A DNA stretch of 64,000 nucleotides from Algoriphagus sp. Y33 (lineage in GTDB: Bacteria > Bacteroidota > Bacteroidia > Cytophagales > Cyclobacteriaceae): NCBI RefSeq assembly GCF_014838715.1, contig NZ_CP061947.1, forward strand, positions 2,356,001 to 2,420,000, given 5' to 3'. The notes under the pieces were generated by a model that was not told the origin of the DNA, made no database searches, and saw only the letters and a list, made by a program, of their open reading frames with translations. The position numbers and the translations under genes are program-made. Shown here in pieces: positions 16,080-24,537 of this stretch (within the stretch, counting starts at the first letter, position 1; each line of letters opens with the position of its first letter).

Positions 16080-17027
16080 TCACATATTCCTTATTTGGAT
16101 GTTGCCACTGGAGACAACACCCGACACGGTATAAGGAGAACCGTTATCGATCTTCAATGACCCGGAAGAAGTGCTTCCCCCTACGCTTAGATTTCCACTG
16201 GATGATTTCAAATCAAAGTTGAAATCATTCAAGTCGGAGTCTGTCTTTATATCAAAATTCCCTGATGCTCCTTCAAATCGTGTATTAACTCCCAAGTAAG
16301 AAGCATCTACTTTATAATTTCCTGAGGAAATTCTCAATCTACCAATCTCTTGAACTTTATTCAACGATCCGTTTCCGGAATTCAAGGAACTAGTTACTTT
16401 TCCATTTATCTGCCTGAAATCAAAGTTTCCACTCGATCCGACAGCAGTTATATCTCCTTCCACATACGAGAAAGTTGCGATACCGGAAGAAACCTCCAAC
16501 TCCACATCACCTACTAAATGTGACGCAGTGACCTTACCCGAACTTAGTTCCAAATCAATATGTGGAGCACTTATATGAGACAACTCCAGATTACCGGATC
16601 CGCCTTCAAATTGAAACTCCTGTGAAGAAACATTGTTTATGTAACTATTTCCTGATCCTGTTTCCACGTCTATATTCATCAATTTGGGACCTGAAAGATT
16701 AAGGTAACCCCGATTATTGCCCTTGCCAATACCGCGTCTTTCCACTTCGATTATCAGCTTATTCCGATCCACTCTATACTCAATAAAGTAATTTCCCCCT
16801 CTGCTCGACTCCAACGTTCCTAGAAGATGCACAGATTGGGAATTTTCATTTCCCTGATAAGTCACATCAAGAAATGAGGATTCGATCTGGATGGAGGTAA
16901 TCCCGGGGAATTCCTCATTAATAGACTGAACCAACTCAAGATCAGAGTCGCAAGATGTCAAAGAAGCTATACCTAACCAAAACGTAGATAAAGAAAGTAA
17001 GCGAAATTTAATTTGTTTCAATTTCAT
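16080..17027 (-). CDS. DUF4097/DUF2807-like beta-helix lipoprotein
   Basis: A 315-residue protein with a signal peptide ending in SLTSC (lipobox, Cys26), so probably an outer- or inner-membrane lipoprotein. The remainder is a ladder of SSGN/GSGN turns spaced about 18-22 residues apart (for example GSGNSYINN, GGSGNLELS, VSSGIATFS, GSSGNFDFR, ASGNFDIKT, SSGNLSVGG), as in the DUF4097 and DUF2807 'putative adhesin' beta-helix families. Function is unknown. A perfect FNR-type palindrome lies about 110 bp upstream together with a consensus -7 element, pointing to control by a Crp/Fnr-family protein. Confidence 0.8.
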   Translation of the reverse strand: MKLKQIKFRLLSLSTFWLGIASLTSCDSDLELVQSINEEFPGITSIQIESSFLDVTYQGNENSQSVHLLGTLESSRGGNYFIEYRVDRNKLIIEVERRGIGKGNNRGYLNLSGPKLMNIDVETGSGNSYINNVSSQEFQFEGGSGNLELSHISAPHIDLELSSGKVTASHLVGDVELEVSSGIATFSYVEGDITAVGSSGNFDFRQINGKVTSSLNSGNGSLNKVQEIGRLRISSGNYKVDASYLGVNTRFEGASGNFDIKTDSDLNDFNFDLKSSSGNLSVGGSTSSGSLKIDNGSPYTVSGVVSSGNIQIRNM

Positions 17028-17087
17028 AAACAGATAGTTTTAAAGAATAAACTGTTGATTTATAATACTAACTAGTCTGCTTGCATA

Positions 17088-17095
17088 CAAATGTA
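17088..17095 (-). promoter_or_regulatory. Consensus -7 element for the DUF4097-like gene
   Basis: On the minus strand this reads TACATTTG, an exact TAnnTTTG Bacteroidota -7 element, 61 bp upstream of the start codon. No good -33 TTG is found at the usual distance, as expected for an activator-dependent promoter. The FNR-type box lies about 50 bp further upstream. Confidence 0.45.
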
Positions 17096-17134
17096 CGCTG
17101 ATTTTAATGAACCTGTTTCCCTAGTAAGGATTAC

Positions 17135-17148
17135 TTGATCTAGATCAA
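17135..17148. promoter_or_regulatory. FNR-type operator TTGATCTAGATCAA
   Basis: A perfect 14-bp palindrome that matches the FNR consensus TTGATnnnnATCAA at every fixed base. It lies in the divergent region between the DUF4097-like gene and the ABM monooxygenase gene. Its centre is about 57 bp upstream of the transcription start inferred from the -7 element at 17088-17095, close to the position used by class I Crp/Fnr activators. A second half-site, agatcaa, lies at 17185-17191. The regulator itself is not in the window. Confidence 0.65.
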
Positions 17149-17274
17149 TATGAATTGCATTATAACTCAGGATTTCTCTATTTTAGATCAATTGGGAAAT
17201 ATTTTCAACTCATCTTTAGCAGATAAAGCATAGACAGTTTACTTTGTATTTACCCTTAGTTAAAAATTAAAAAA

Positions 17275-17601
17275 ATGATCGCAAACACCCCGAGGCCTCC
17301 CTACTATGCTGTGATTTTTTCCAATATAAGAACCGAAATCGAAGAAGGTTATGTCGAAACTGCATTGGAAATGATACGATTGGCGGAAACTCAGGATGGT
17401 TACCTTGGACATGAAAGTGTAAGAGAGAATCTGGGAATCACCGTAAGTTATTGGAAAAATACTGACGCAATCCGCAACTGGAAGCAACAAACTGACCATC
17501 TTCTTGCGCAAAGAATGGGTAGGGAAAAATGGTATGCTGCTTACAAAACTAGAATATGCCTCGTAGAACGGGATTATGAATTTGGGATTTCGGACAGCTG
17601 A
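17275..17601 (+). CDS. Antibiotic biosynthesis monooxygenase (ABM) domain protein
   Basis: A 108-residue cytoplasmic protein with the dimeric ferredoxin-like ABM fold. Signature elements are YYAVIFSNIRTEIEEGYVETA, AETQDGYLGHESVRE and ITVSYWKNTDAIRNWKQQTDH. Family members include small cofactor-free monooxygenases and heme-degrading enzymes as well as many uncharacterised proteins. It is divergent from the DUF4097-like gene and shares the intergenic region with the FNR-type palindrome, 127 bp from its start. The length is typical. The substrate cannot be inferred. Confidence 0.85.
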   Translation: MIANTPRPPYYAVIFSNIRTEIEEGYVETALEMIRLAETQDGYLGHESVRENLGITVSYWKNTDAIRNWKQQTDHLLAQRMGREKWYAAYKTRICLVERDYEFGISDS

Positions 17602-17655
17602 ATTCTGCTATCTGAAATCTCAAATCCCATGTAAAAAACCAGAACCTACAAAATC

Positions 17656-17685
17656 AAAAATAGCACCGGGTTGAAACCCGGTGCT
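17656..17685 (-). terminator. Terminator between converging genes
   Basis: agcaccgggt at 17662-17671 pairs perfectly with acccggtgct at 17676-17685 around the loop tgaa. On the minus strand it is followed by five T residues, so it mainly serves the outer-membrane protein gene ending at 17749; it may also stop the ABM gene transcript. Confidence 0.8.
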
Positions 17686-17748
17686 ATCTAAAATCATCCG
17701 TTGTAACTGATACATCAATTAAGTACCTGTCATTCCAATGCCCAACTT

Positions 17749-18315
17749 TCAAAAGGCATAACCAAACCCAATTCCCGCAAATATCGGCCAGAACCCATTG
17801 CTGTTGAAAATGGGATTTAAATTCACTTTCCACATAAAACCGCCGTTTGTAGGGATTCTTCTATAGCCAAAATTCAAAACACCCATTACAGAAGGTGATT
17901 CGTCAATATCAAGAATGAAGCTTGTGCCGGATCGAGAACTTGAATTGCAGATGTAATTACCGTTATGGTCATAATAACAGTTATCATAGTAATAATCATC
18001 ATTATTAAAAGCCACGAAAGTTGCCCCCAAACCCATTTCAAAGAAATGATTCCCCTTACCATAGAGTTTGTTTACCATCACCGGAACAGAATAGAAAGAC
18101 TCTCCGTCAATAGCATAACCTCCAAAACCGACTCTCATTCCCCAAGAATCACGTTTTGACTTGTCAAAACGAAAATCATAATTAAAACTATAGGGAAGTC
18201 CTGCTCCTCCCAGCTCAATAAAAACAGCTTGCGTTGCCGGTTTAGTTTCAGTTTCCTGAGCCGTTACTAACTGACTGCTTAGTAGCAAAAGAAATCCAAG
18301 TAGTACTCGCTTCAT
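17749..18315 (-). CDS. Outer-membrane beta-barrel-like protein
   Basis: A 188-residue protein with a clear signal peptide (MKRVLLGFLLLLSSQLVTAQ). The mature part alternates hydrophobic and polar residues in short strands (WGMRVGFGGYAID, FFEMGLGATFVAF, VMGVLNFGYRR) and ends GIGFGYAF with a terminal Phe, typical of small eight-strand outer-membrane barrels in Bacteroidota. A Tyr/Asp/Asn-rich loop (NNDDYYYDNCYYDHNGNYIC) with two Cys may be surface exposed. I chose the Met at 18315 because the signal peptide starts there; thirteen upstream residues in the same frame look untranslated. No specific function is visible. Confidence 0.75.
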   Translation of the reverse strand: MKRVLLGFLLLLSSQLVTAQETETKPATQAVFIELGGAGLPYSFNYDFRFDKSKRDSWGMRVGFGGYAIDGESFYSVPVMVNKLYGKGNHFFEMGLGATFVAFNNDDYYYDNCYYDHNGNYICNSSSRSGTSFILDIDESPSVMGVLNFGYRRIPTNGGFMWKVNLNPIFNSNGFWPIFAGIGFGYAF

Positions 18316-18440
18316 ACAATTTAGTTTAAGATTATTTAATAGCAAATAACACATTTCAATTTAATTAGATGGTTAGATTTGATTAAATTTTAATGTTCAA
18401 GATAGACTCAATGCCTCGTAAATAGATTAAAATAATTCTT

Positions 18441-19040
18441 ATGTACTCAATTTTAAAAATCAAACGAGTAAAAATGACAGCGGGTATTGTTGCTGCCTAT
18501 TTGTCGATGATGATTTTTGTAGCATGCGTGGACGACACTGAAGTTAATCCTTTCGGAGAATGTGGAGGACCAAGTAAGGTAAATGCGATAGACATTAGCC
18601 TTTTTTATGAGCCATATGAAGACAATAAATATGCCTCAGAATCAGACACCGTAAACTTAGAGGATTTTAGAATATTTTTAAAAATTGCTTCAGAGACCAT
18701 CTCTCAATCCTCATTTACAGGCAGTTTCCCCGGCACAGCCTTCGCACTTTCTTGTGCACCGAATTTGGATTTTCAAAACATCGCAAGCATATCAATGACT
18801 CTGCTTGCACCCTATGGGGACAAAGAAGCCGGTACGGATATTTCTAGTCTCGTGACCACCCATGATGAAATAAAGCTATCTGACTTACGGGACTTCACCG
18901 GATCTATGGGTCAATACAGGCTTTCAATTGCTGTTCAGCCGGAAAACGAATCCCAATTGAAAACCAAAACCATTTTAAATCTTAAAGATGGTTCGCAGAA
19001 GGTTTATGAATCAACTTCACCTGTACTTTTAACAAACTGA
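18441..19040 (+). CDS. Hypothetical lipoprotein
   Basis: A 199-residue protein with an N-terminal hydrophobic segment ending MIFVAC (lipobox, Cys29), followed by an acidic stretch. Further Cys residues occur in GECGGPS and LSCAPN. The rest is a mixed beta protein without a motif I recognise. It ends 4 bp before the start of an alpha/beta hydrolase gene, so the two form an operon. Translation could also start at the internal Met at 18474. TAGATTTG at 18374-18381 is a possible -7 element. Confidence 0.7.
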   Translation: MYSILKIKRVKMTAGIVAAYLSMMIFVACVDDTEVNPFGECGGPSKVNAIDISLFYEPYEDNKYASESDTVNLEDFRIFLKIASETISQSSFTGSFPGTAFALSCAPNLDFQNIASISMTLLAPYGDKEAGTDISSLVTTHDEIKLSDLRDFTGSMGQYRLSIAVQPENESQLKTKTILNLKDGSQKVYESTSPVLLTN

Positions 19041-19044
19041 TTGT

Positions 19045-20103
19045 ATGCTAAGAAAAATATTACTGGGCATTTTTGCCGCAGCCATGGTACTTGCCATCGT
19101 CTATATGCTCGGACCTAAAGTAAAGAATCAGGAAATTACAATTGAATTTCCTGAAGTTCCTACCCGCCTAGCTGAATTGAGGAGTTATGTGGCTCAAAGA
19201 GAGGATACCGTGCAGGGACTGAAGCCTGGAAATGAAGCCTATATCGTATGGGCAGATAGCTTGAACAAACGCAAGACTCCCTACTCTATTGTTTATATTC
19301 ATGGGTTTGGTGCAAGCCCCATGGAAGGAGACCCTGTTCATAGGTTCCTTGCCTCCCACTTCGGTGCCAACCTCTTTGTGACCCGGCTCCCTGATCATGG
19401 CATCAAAAGAGACAATGGTCTGGAGTATATGAGCCCGCAGGCATTGGCCAATGCTGCAGGCGAAGCATATCAAATCGGAAAAAGTCTGGGAGATGAGGTA
19501 ATTGTAGTCGGCACATCTATGGGAGGTGCACTGACTTTGCTTTTGGCTAGCCAGCAACCTGACATCAAGGCAGTGATCGTCTATTCCCCGGCAATTAGGG
19601 ATTATGGGGAAAAACTCTCTGCATTCTTCAACCCTTGGGCAGAAAAAATCATGGAGATGACTATGATGGAAAAGAAAATGATCCATCAGACGCGGGAAGG
19701 CGAAAAAGCCATGTATTGGTCGGAGGACTACCATATCAATGCATATGAAAGTCTTGCAGTAATTATGTACAGCAATATGAATGAAAATACATTCAAAAAA
19801 ATAAAACAACCCCTATTCTTGGGATACTATTACAAAGACAATGAAGCTCAGGATTTGGTGGTCTCGGTACCTAAGATGAAGGAAATGTTTGAAGAAATCT
19901 CTACCCCCGAAGCACTAAAGCGGGAGAAGGCATTTCCAAATTCCGGTGATCATGTGATCGGAAGTTCTATTACCTCCGGAGACTGGGAAGGAGTACTTTT
20001 CAGTACAATTGATTTCTTAGAAAATGTAGTAAAAGTCCCTGCGAAACCTGAATTTCAAGAAAAAGTGGACGACCTGATCCAAGTGCAGGAAACCATTGAA
20101 TAA
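19045..20103 (+). CDS. Alpha/beta hydrolase (esterase/lipase-like)
   Basis: A 352-residue hydrolase with an N-terminal membrane anchor or signal segment (about residues 4-22). The oxyanion motif YIHGFGASP is at about 84-92, the nucleophile elbow VVGTSMGGA puts the catalytic Ser at 158, and a late DHVIGSS holds the likely catalytic His. The layout is close to carboxylesterases and monoacylglycerol-lipase-like enzymes. It is coupled (4 bp) to the upstream lipoprotein gene. The substrate is unknown; an acyl ester in the envelope is plausible. Confidence 0.85.
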   Translation: MLRKILLGIFAAAMVLAIVYMLGPKVKNQEITIEFPEVPTRLAELRSYVAQREDTVQGLKPGNEAYIVWADSLNKRKTPYSIVYIHGFGASPMEGDPVHRFLASHFGANLFVTRLPDHGIKRDNGLEYMSPQALANAAGEAYQIGKSLGDEVIVVGTSMGGALTLLLASQQPDIKAVIVYSPAIRDYGEKLSAFFNPWAEKIMEMTMMEKKMIHQTREGEKAMYWSEDYHINAYESLAVIMYSNMNENTFKKIKQPLFLGYYYKDNEAQDLVVSVPKMKEMFEEISTPEALKREKAFPNSGDHVIGSSITSGDWEGVLFSTIDFLENVVKVPAKPEFQEKVDDLIQVQETIE

Positions 20104-20462
20104 GAAGTACTACAAGCAAAAGACCCAAGTAGGGCCTGCTGAAAAACGCCGGTAATAGATCAAAAGCTATCATTTTGAATGATTAACCCATTTGTCATGC
20201 TCACGGTTTTTCAGCAGGTGCAAGCTTAGGGATGAGAATAGGTCTTTATCCATGCATCAGAAAATCTCAAATTCCGAACTTTCAAGCTAGCCTCAGCCAT
20301 ACCGTCTTCTACGTTGCCCACATTAGAAGTATAAGCATCATCTTCACTCGGACGGATGCCAGACTTGCCTGCCGGCAGGCAAGTCTGGCATACCTGAGAA
20401 TTTTTCAGCAGGAGTTAAATATGATTTTATATTGGATTACCCAGTCTTATTAACTTTATTTT
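20104..20462. repeat. Repeat cluster: 34-bp palindrome and CCTGCTGAAAAAC inverted repeats
   Basis: This 359-bp space has no gene. cctgctgaaaaac at 20135-20147 has an exact inverted copy at 20206-20218, and a third copy (tttttcagcagg) at 20401-20412. Between the last two lies a perfect 34-bp palindrome at 20357-20390 with half-site tgccagacttgcctgcc. The arrangement looks like a small inverted-repeat element of 84 bp, or a composite of about 280 bp carrying the palindrome. Confidence 0.75.
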
Positions 20463-22364
20463 TCACTCAAACTTCGCCCTAAATGGCTCAGCAGGTAATT
20501 CAAGATTGTTTACCAAATTAACCTCAGGGTTATCAGCCCACGCATAGCGGATTTCTCCGGCTTCAATTCCTGAAGGAAGCAAGATCTTCACTTTTTCTTT
20601 CCCTATTATAGAAGCGGAAATTTGTTGAAAGCTTCCATTTTCGCTTGCCACGATAAACCCCTTCACTTCACTCCCCTCTTTAAGTTTCAATCCTTCTCCT
20701 ACGGATTTAAAACTAATTATCAACTCATTTCCCTGTTTAGAAAGTGAATCAAACCGTGGTCCAGAGGCTAAAATCTTTTCTCCAAATGCCACATTCCGAG
20801 CCAGTAACCAAAGCCTTTCTCCTACATCTTTTTTGTTTTTGGGGTGAATATCATCTGCTTCCCCTATGTCGATAATTGTCGCCATTCCTGTCTTCGGAAG
20901 CTCCAAAGTCTGCCTCTGGGCTTCTCTCAAAAATGCCCAATCACTTTCAGGTTGTACTTCTTTTCGTTCCATAAAATTAGCCAGCTGTACATACAGAAAT
21001 GGGAAGTCACCCAAGCCCCAGTCAGTCCTCCAATTGGTAATCATGGTAGAGAAAAGAGTTTTATATTCTTCATGACGTCCCGCATTGCTTTCTCCTTGAT
21101 ACCAAATGGCACCTTTGATCGTATACTTGGTGATCGGAACAATCATGGCATTGTACATCATTCCGGGCATCCAATTATACCATTCTACAACAGGCAGATG
21201 AGGCTCTACCACAGAATTAGAATAAGCCCATGCTCCCTCCAAAGATATTTTCTTACCAACCTGAAGCAGGTACATTTCACCCGGTTTCCCAATACTTGGC
21301 CGGTTATTCCAAGTGTTGATAGCTCTAACAGTCAATACATTTGTTCCTTTTATCAGCATTTCTGACGGTATTTCTATCTCAGGAACCGTGGTTCCCCAAT
21401 CTTTGTAATGAAGTAATTTTCCATTCAAATACACGTAGGCCATTTGTTCAATGTCTGTTAAATGAAGTCTTGCATTATCTATAGCAGCAAGGGTGAATTT
21501 CTTCCGCACCCAGGCAATATGCTGTAAAGGATTTCCTTGCGGCAAATTGACTCTTCTCCAATTGGAGTCATCGTAAGAAATAGCCGCTACCTGCGAAGCC
21601 AGAAGAGAATCAGGTTTGATTACCATAGAATCGCGCATATGCCTGTTCGATTCATTTTCTTTCAATTTAGCGTCCCAGCTTTCATTGTTTTCTATGATAT
21701 CTGTAGCCTGGCCCTTAAACGAACCTTCCATTTGAGCCAAAATCTCAGCATCCATCCAGCCTTCTACAGGTGTTCCTCCCCAGTTAGACTCGATGATTCC
21801 CACCGGCACTTTTTTTTCCTGATTATTTCGCTTTGCAAAAAACCAAGCTACTGCCGAAAAATCCTTCATATTCACCGAATCAGCTACTTTCCAATCACCT
21901 CCTACCACATCTTCCAACTTGACTGCGCTATAGGAAGTTGGAATCTTAAAGAACCTTATCTCAGGATTTCCACCTTCCATAAATTCCTGTTCGGCACCGA
22001 TAACCTGCGATTTCAATTTCCACTCCATATTGGACTGACCTCCAGCCACCCAAACATCCCCTATATAGACATCCTTGATTTTTTGATTATTTACCTCCAG
22101 TATATAGGGTCCTCCAGCCGGTAGTTTTGGCATTTTCAAAATCCATGAGCTATCAGCATCAACAGTTCCGCTGGTAACGGCACCTGCCAGACTTACCCGC
22201 ACATTTTCCCCCGGAATGCCTTTCCCCCATAAGGAGATGGCTCTCTCACGCTGCAAGACCATTCCCTCTCCAAAAAGCTTGGGCATAGTAACAGCCGAAT
22301 CAAACTTTGAGAACTCACAGGAAAACAAAATAAAGAGTGCAAATACTTTCCAGGTGCTTTTCAT
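20463..22364 (-). CDS. Sialate O-acetylesterase-like SGNH hydrolase
   Basis: A 633-residue exported esterase. The signal region ends ILFSC (lipobox, Cys16). The SGNH block WVAGGQSNMEW places the nucleophile at Ser111. A jelly-roll beta-galactosidase-like insert (about 260-370, AYVYLNGKLLHYKDWG) splits the SGNH domain, the usual plan for Bacteroidota sialate-O-acetylesterase-family enzymes. Downstream IWYQGESNA and DDIHPKNK supply the catalytic Asp505/His507 pair. In plant-glycan loci this family often removes acetyl groups from hemicellulose rather than sialic acid, which fits the GH9 gene upstream (385 bp) and xylose genes in the region. Confidence 0.88.
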   Translation of the reverse strand: MKSTWKVFALFILFSCEFSKFDSAVTMPKLFGEGMVLQRERAISLWGKGIPGENVRVSLAGAVTSGTVDADSSWILKMPKLPAGGPYILEVNNQKIKDVYIGDVWVAGGQSNMEWKLKSQVIGAEQEFMEGGNPEIRFFKIPTSYSAVKLEDVVGGDWKVADSVNMKDFSAVAWFFAKRNNQEKKVPVGIIESNWGGTPVEGWMDAEILAQMEGSFKGQATDIIENNESWDAKLKENESNRHMRDSMVIKPDSLLASQVAAISYDDSNWRRVNLPQGNPLQHIAWVRKKFTLAAIDNARLHLTDIEQMAYVYLNGKLLHYKDWGTTVPEIEIPSEMLIKGTNVLTVRAINTWNNRPSIGKPGEMYLLQVGKKISLEGAWAYSNSVVEPHLPVVEWYNWMPGMMYNAMIVPITKYTIKGAIWYQGESNAGRHEEYKTLFSTMITNWRTDWGLGDFPFLYVQLANFMERKEVQPESDWAFLREAQRQTLELPKTGMATIIDIGEADDIHPKNKKDVGERLWLLARNVAFGEKILASGPRFDSLSKQGNELIISFKSVGEGLKLKEGSEVKGFIVASENGSFQQISASIIGKEKVKILLPSGIEAGEIRYAWADNPEVNLVNNLELPAEPFRAKFE

Positions 22365-22749
22365 AGGTATGGTTAATTCTTATGGGAAATTGCCTAGTAA
22401 ATCTAAACGTAGCATCAATATAAGCAATGATGTCGATAGATTGATTTATCCCAAATAAGCGGACAAGCACAACCGAAACTCGATGTATCCTTAGAGCGCG
22501 AGGATTTATGAAAACTACACTGAAGTTGTTCTTTAAGGGAAGAAAAAGAGATAAATCAAATATGATTATACGGTGCTTTGCCAGTATGGGAATAAAACCA
22601 ATAGAGATTTGGTAAATTCCAGCGTTGTCGCCGCTTCAGTCTTCCAACTCCATATGCAAAGAAAATAGGGCTAGTGGCAGGATTCCTTATAACCGTAAAA
22701 CCCAAAACTTATCCCTTCAAATAACCTCTTGGTAAAATTCCATTACAAC
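22365..22749. other. Spacer without recognisable feature
   Basis: A 385-bp space between the esterase and the GH9 gene, both on the minus strand. It must hold the promoter for the esterase if that gene is transcribed separately. I see no consensus promoter, hairpin terminator or gene; cttcagtcttcc at about 22635 resembles dispersed repeat words found elsewhere in the window. Confidence 0.5.
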
Positions 22750-24498
22750 TTAATTTCTAATAGCCTCCACAGCATTAACTAAATAAGCAAAAGGAGCATT
22801 CCAATTAATCGCAATTTCATTGGATGCAAAGCTGCAGGTTTCGTCAATGTATGATTCATCTGCAAAGGAGCTGGCATACGTACATCCATCCTGCTGTCCG
22901 GGATTGGGACCTCCCACGATAAATCCGGGCAGCGGAGGCAAATCAGTCCTTGACTCGGCCAATCTATGATGGGGATGCTTGGGCGTTTTGCTCCCAAAAC
23001 CGGTAACGTAAGAATAGCCAGTGGCATTTCTTCCGAGGATATAATCCAGATTATCCAATGCTCCTTCCAAGAAAACCTGCTCATTACTCTGCGTATAAGC
23101 ATACAACAATAGTATTCCCTGATTGGAAGCCATAGCATTTGATCCCCAAATGAAATTCCTGACATTCGTAGTCATAGGACTTCGGAAAGCTGCTGAGCCA
23201 GCACCTTCGATTTGCGCCCTAGCAGCAGATAATAAGTTTATTTTTAAAGTTGCCATCCATTCTTGAGGCAATAAGCTGATACTGTCTTGATGTCTTAGCA
23301 AGGAATAATAGCCCAGCCAGGATACTTGGTTCCAAGACGGAAGTTTGAAACTTTGATCTGCTTCTACCAATTCTTCCCAATAAGTCAAGTTATGTGTAGT
23401 GACAAAAAGTTCGGATGCTGCCCAAACCCGTTCATCTTCGGCACCGGAATCTCCATATGCACCGGTCACAACATCCGGATCAAACTGTTTATTCATCTCA
23501 TTTTGCTTATACAACATATCAGGATTGTTTTTAGCCCAGTTCCAAGCTTTTTCCGCTGCTTTCAAATAAGTGACGGATTCCTCCGGAAAATAGGCTTTGT
23601 ACACGCGCGATGCCTGAGCCATCACAGCAGCAAAATCCAATGTAGCCGTGGTGCTTTTGGCTACTACATATCTCTGTGAAACTGCTAAGTGCGGCTCCAC
23701 CATTCCTTCAAATTTTGCAGTGGTGAGTTTGTGGTATACTCCCCCGTCCTTCGGATCCTGCATTGTGATCATCCAATCCAGATTCCAACGGATTTCATCA
23801 AGCAAATCAGGAATTTGATCTCCTGATTCAGGAATATTCAACTCAAGCTCTTGGAAATAGCTTGAGTAATCTTCATAAAGGGAAAGAAGGGTTCCGACTG
23901 TGATTCCCGAATTGACTATGTATTTATTATAATCCCCGGCATCGTACCATCCTCTTGGCGAAGAAATTAAGTCGCCTGCTTTTCTTGTGGGAGAAACTGC
24001 CGAAGGATGGACCATTACTTGATCATCCGGATGTCCAAGGGGTCTAGCCCAAATACCGGCGTGAGTTTTGTCCAACGCCACACCAGCCCTCTGGTAATAA
24101 AAAGCTTTAATACCGGCCTTTCCCAATTCTTGATTGACGTGTGAATCGATCCGAAATGGATAAGATTTGCCTACTCCTGCCAACACAAAAACATAATTCC
24201 CGGTTTGGCTCAATTGAGTGAAATTCGCAATTCTTGAATCATATCCAGAAAGTGTTTTTGTAACCTCTTTGGCTATTTTCCCTTCGTAGACGATATCACC
24301 CTTTTCTTCATCCCAGATCACAAAATCTTCAACTCCATCATTACCTAAGACTACTGCAATTTTTTGTTGATCAGGATAAAATCCGATCTGATTGAGACGA
24401 ATTGATTCATCAATAGGTAAGTATAAATCTATCGTCGGAGATTTACATCCCAATTGGAACAAAAGCAAACTTAGGAATAGCACATGCTTACTTTTCAT
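22750..24498 (-). CDS. GH9 endoglucanase-type lipoprotein
   Basis: A 582-residue cellulase of glycoside hydrolase family 9. The signal peptide ends LLFQLGC (lipobox, Cys18). An N-terminal CelD-type immunoglobulin-like domain (about 32-120, IRLNQIGFYPDQQKIAVV) precedes the (alpha/alpha)6 catalytic domain. Catalytic features are GWYDAGDYNKY (Asp186 and Asp189), the substrate-binding HPHHR in the GFGSKTPKHPHHRLAES stretch, and the acid Glu561 in NEIAINWNAPF. It should cut beta-1,4-glucan chains (cellulose, mixed-linkage glucan, xyloglucan or glucomannan). It lies 39 bp after the FG-GAP lipoprotein gene in the same direction. Confidence 0.93.
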   Translation of the reverse strand: MKSKHVLFLSLLLFQLGCKSPTIDLYLPIDESIRLNQIGFYPDQQKIAVVLGNDGVEDFVIWDEEKGDIVYEGKIAKEVTKTLSGYDSRIANFTQLSQTGNYVFVLAGVGKSYPFRIDSHVNQELGKAGIKAFYYQRAGVALDKTHAGIWARPLGHPDDQVMVHPSAVSPTRKAGDLISSPRGWYDAGDYNKYIVNSGITVGTLLSLYEDYSSYFQELELNIPESGDQIPDLLDEIRWNLDWMITMQDPKDGGVYHKLTTAKFEGMVEPHLAVSQRYVVAKSTTATLDFAAVMAQASRVYKAYFPEESVTYLKAAEKAWNWAKNNPDMLYKQNEMNKQFDPDVVTGAYGDSGAEDERVWAASELFVTTHNLTYWEELVEADQSFKLPSWNQVSWLGYYSLLRHQDSISLLPQEWMATLKINLLSAARAQIEGAGSAAFRSPMTTNVRNFIWGSNAMASNQGILLLYAYTQSNEQVFLEGALDNLDYILGRNATGYSYVTGFGSKTPKHPHHRLAESRTDLPPLPGFIVGGPNPGQQDGCTYASSFADESYIDETCSFASNEIAINWNAPFAYLVNAVEAIRN

Positions 24499-24537
24499 TT
24501 TTTAATAAGTTCAATTAGTTACAAGTAATCACTTTAA

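Noticed and set aside
20232..20453. 73-codon plus-strand frame
   Set aside because: It reads straight through the 34-bp palindrome and the inverted repeats, so it is an accident of repeat sequence.
20104..20462. Insertion sequence
   Set aside because: No transposase or remnant of one is present; only short inverted repeats and a palindrome.
20844..21365. 173-codon plus-strand frame inside the esterase gene
   Set aside because: It lies opposite a well-supported SGNH hydrolase and shows no protein-like features; a shadow frame.
22779..23165. 128-codon minus-strand frame inside GH9
   Set aside because: It is an alternate frame of the conserved GH9 C-terminus, which carries the catalytic motif in the main frame.
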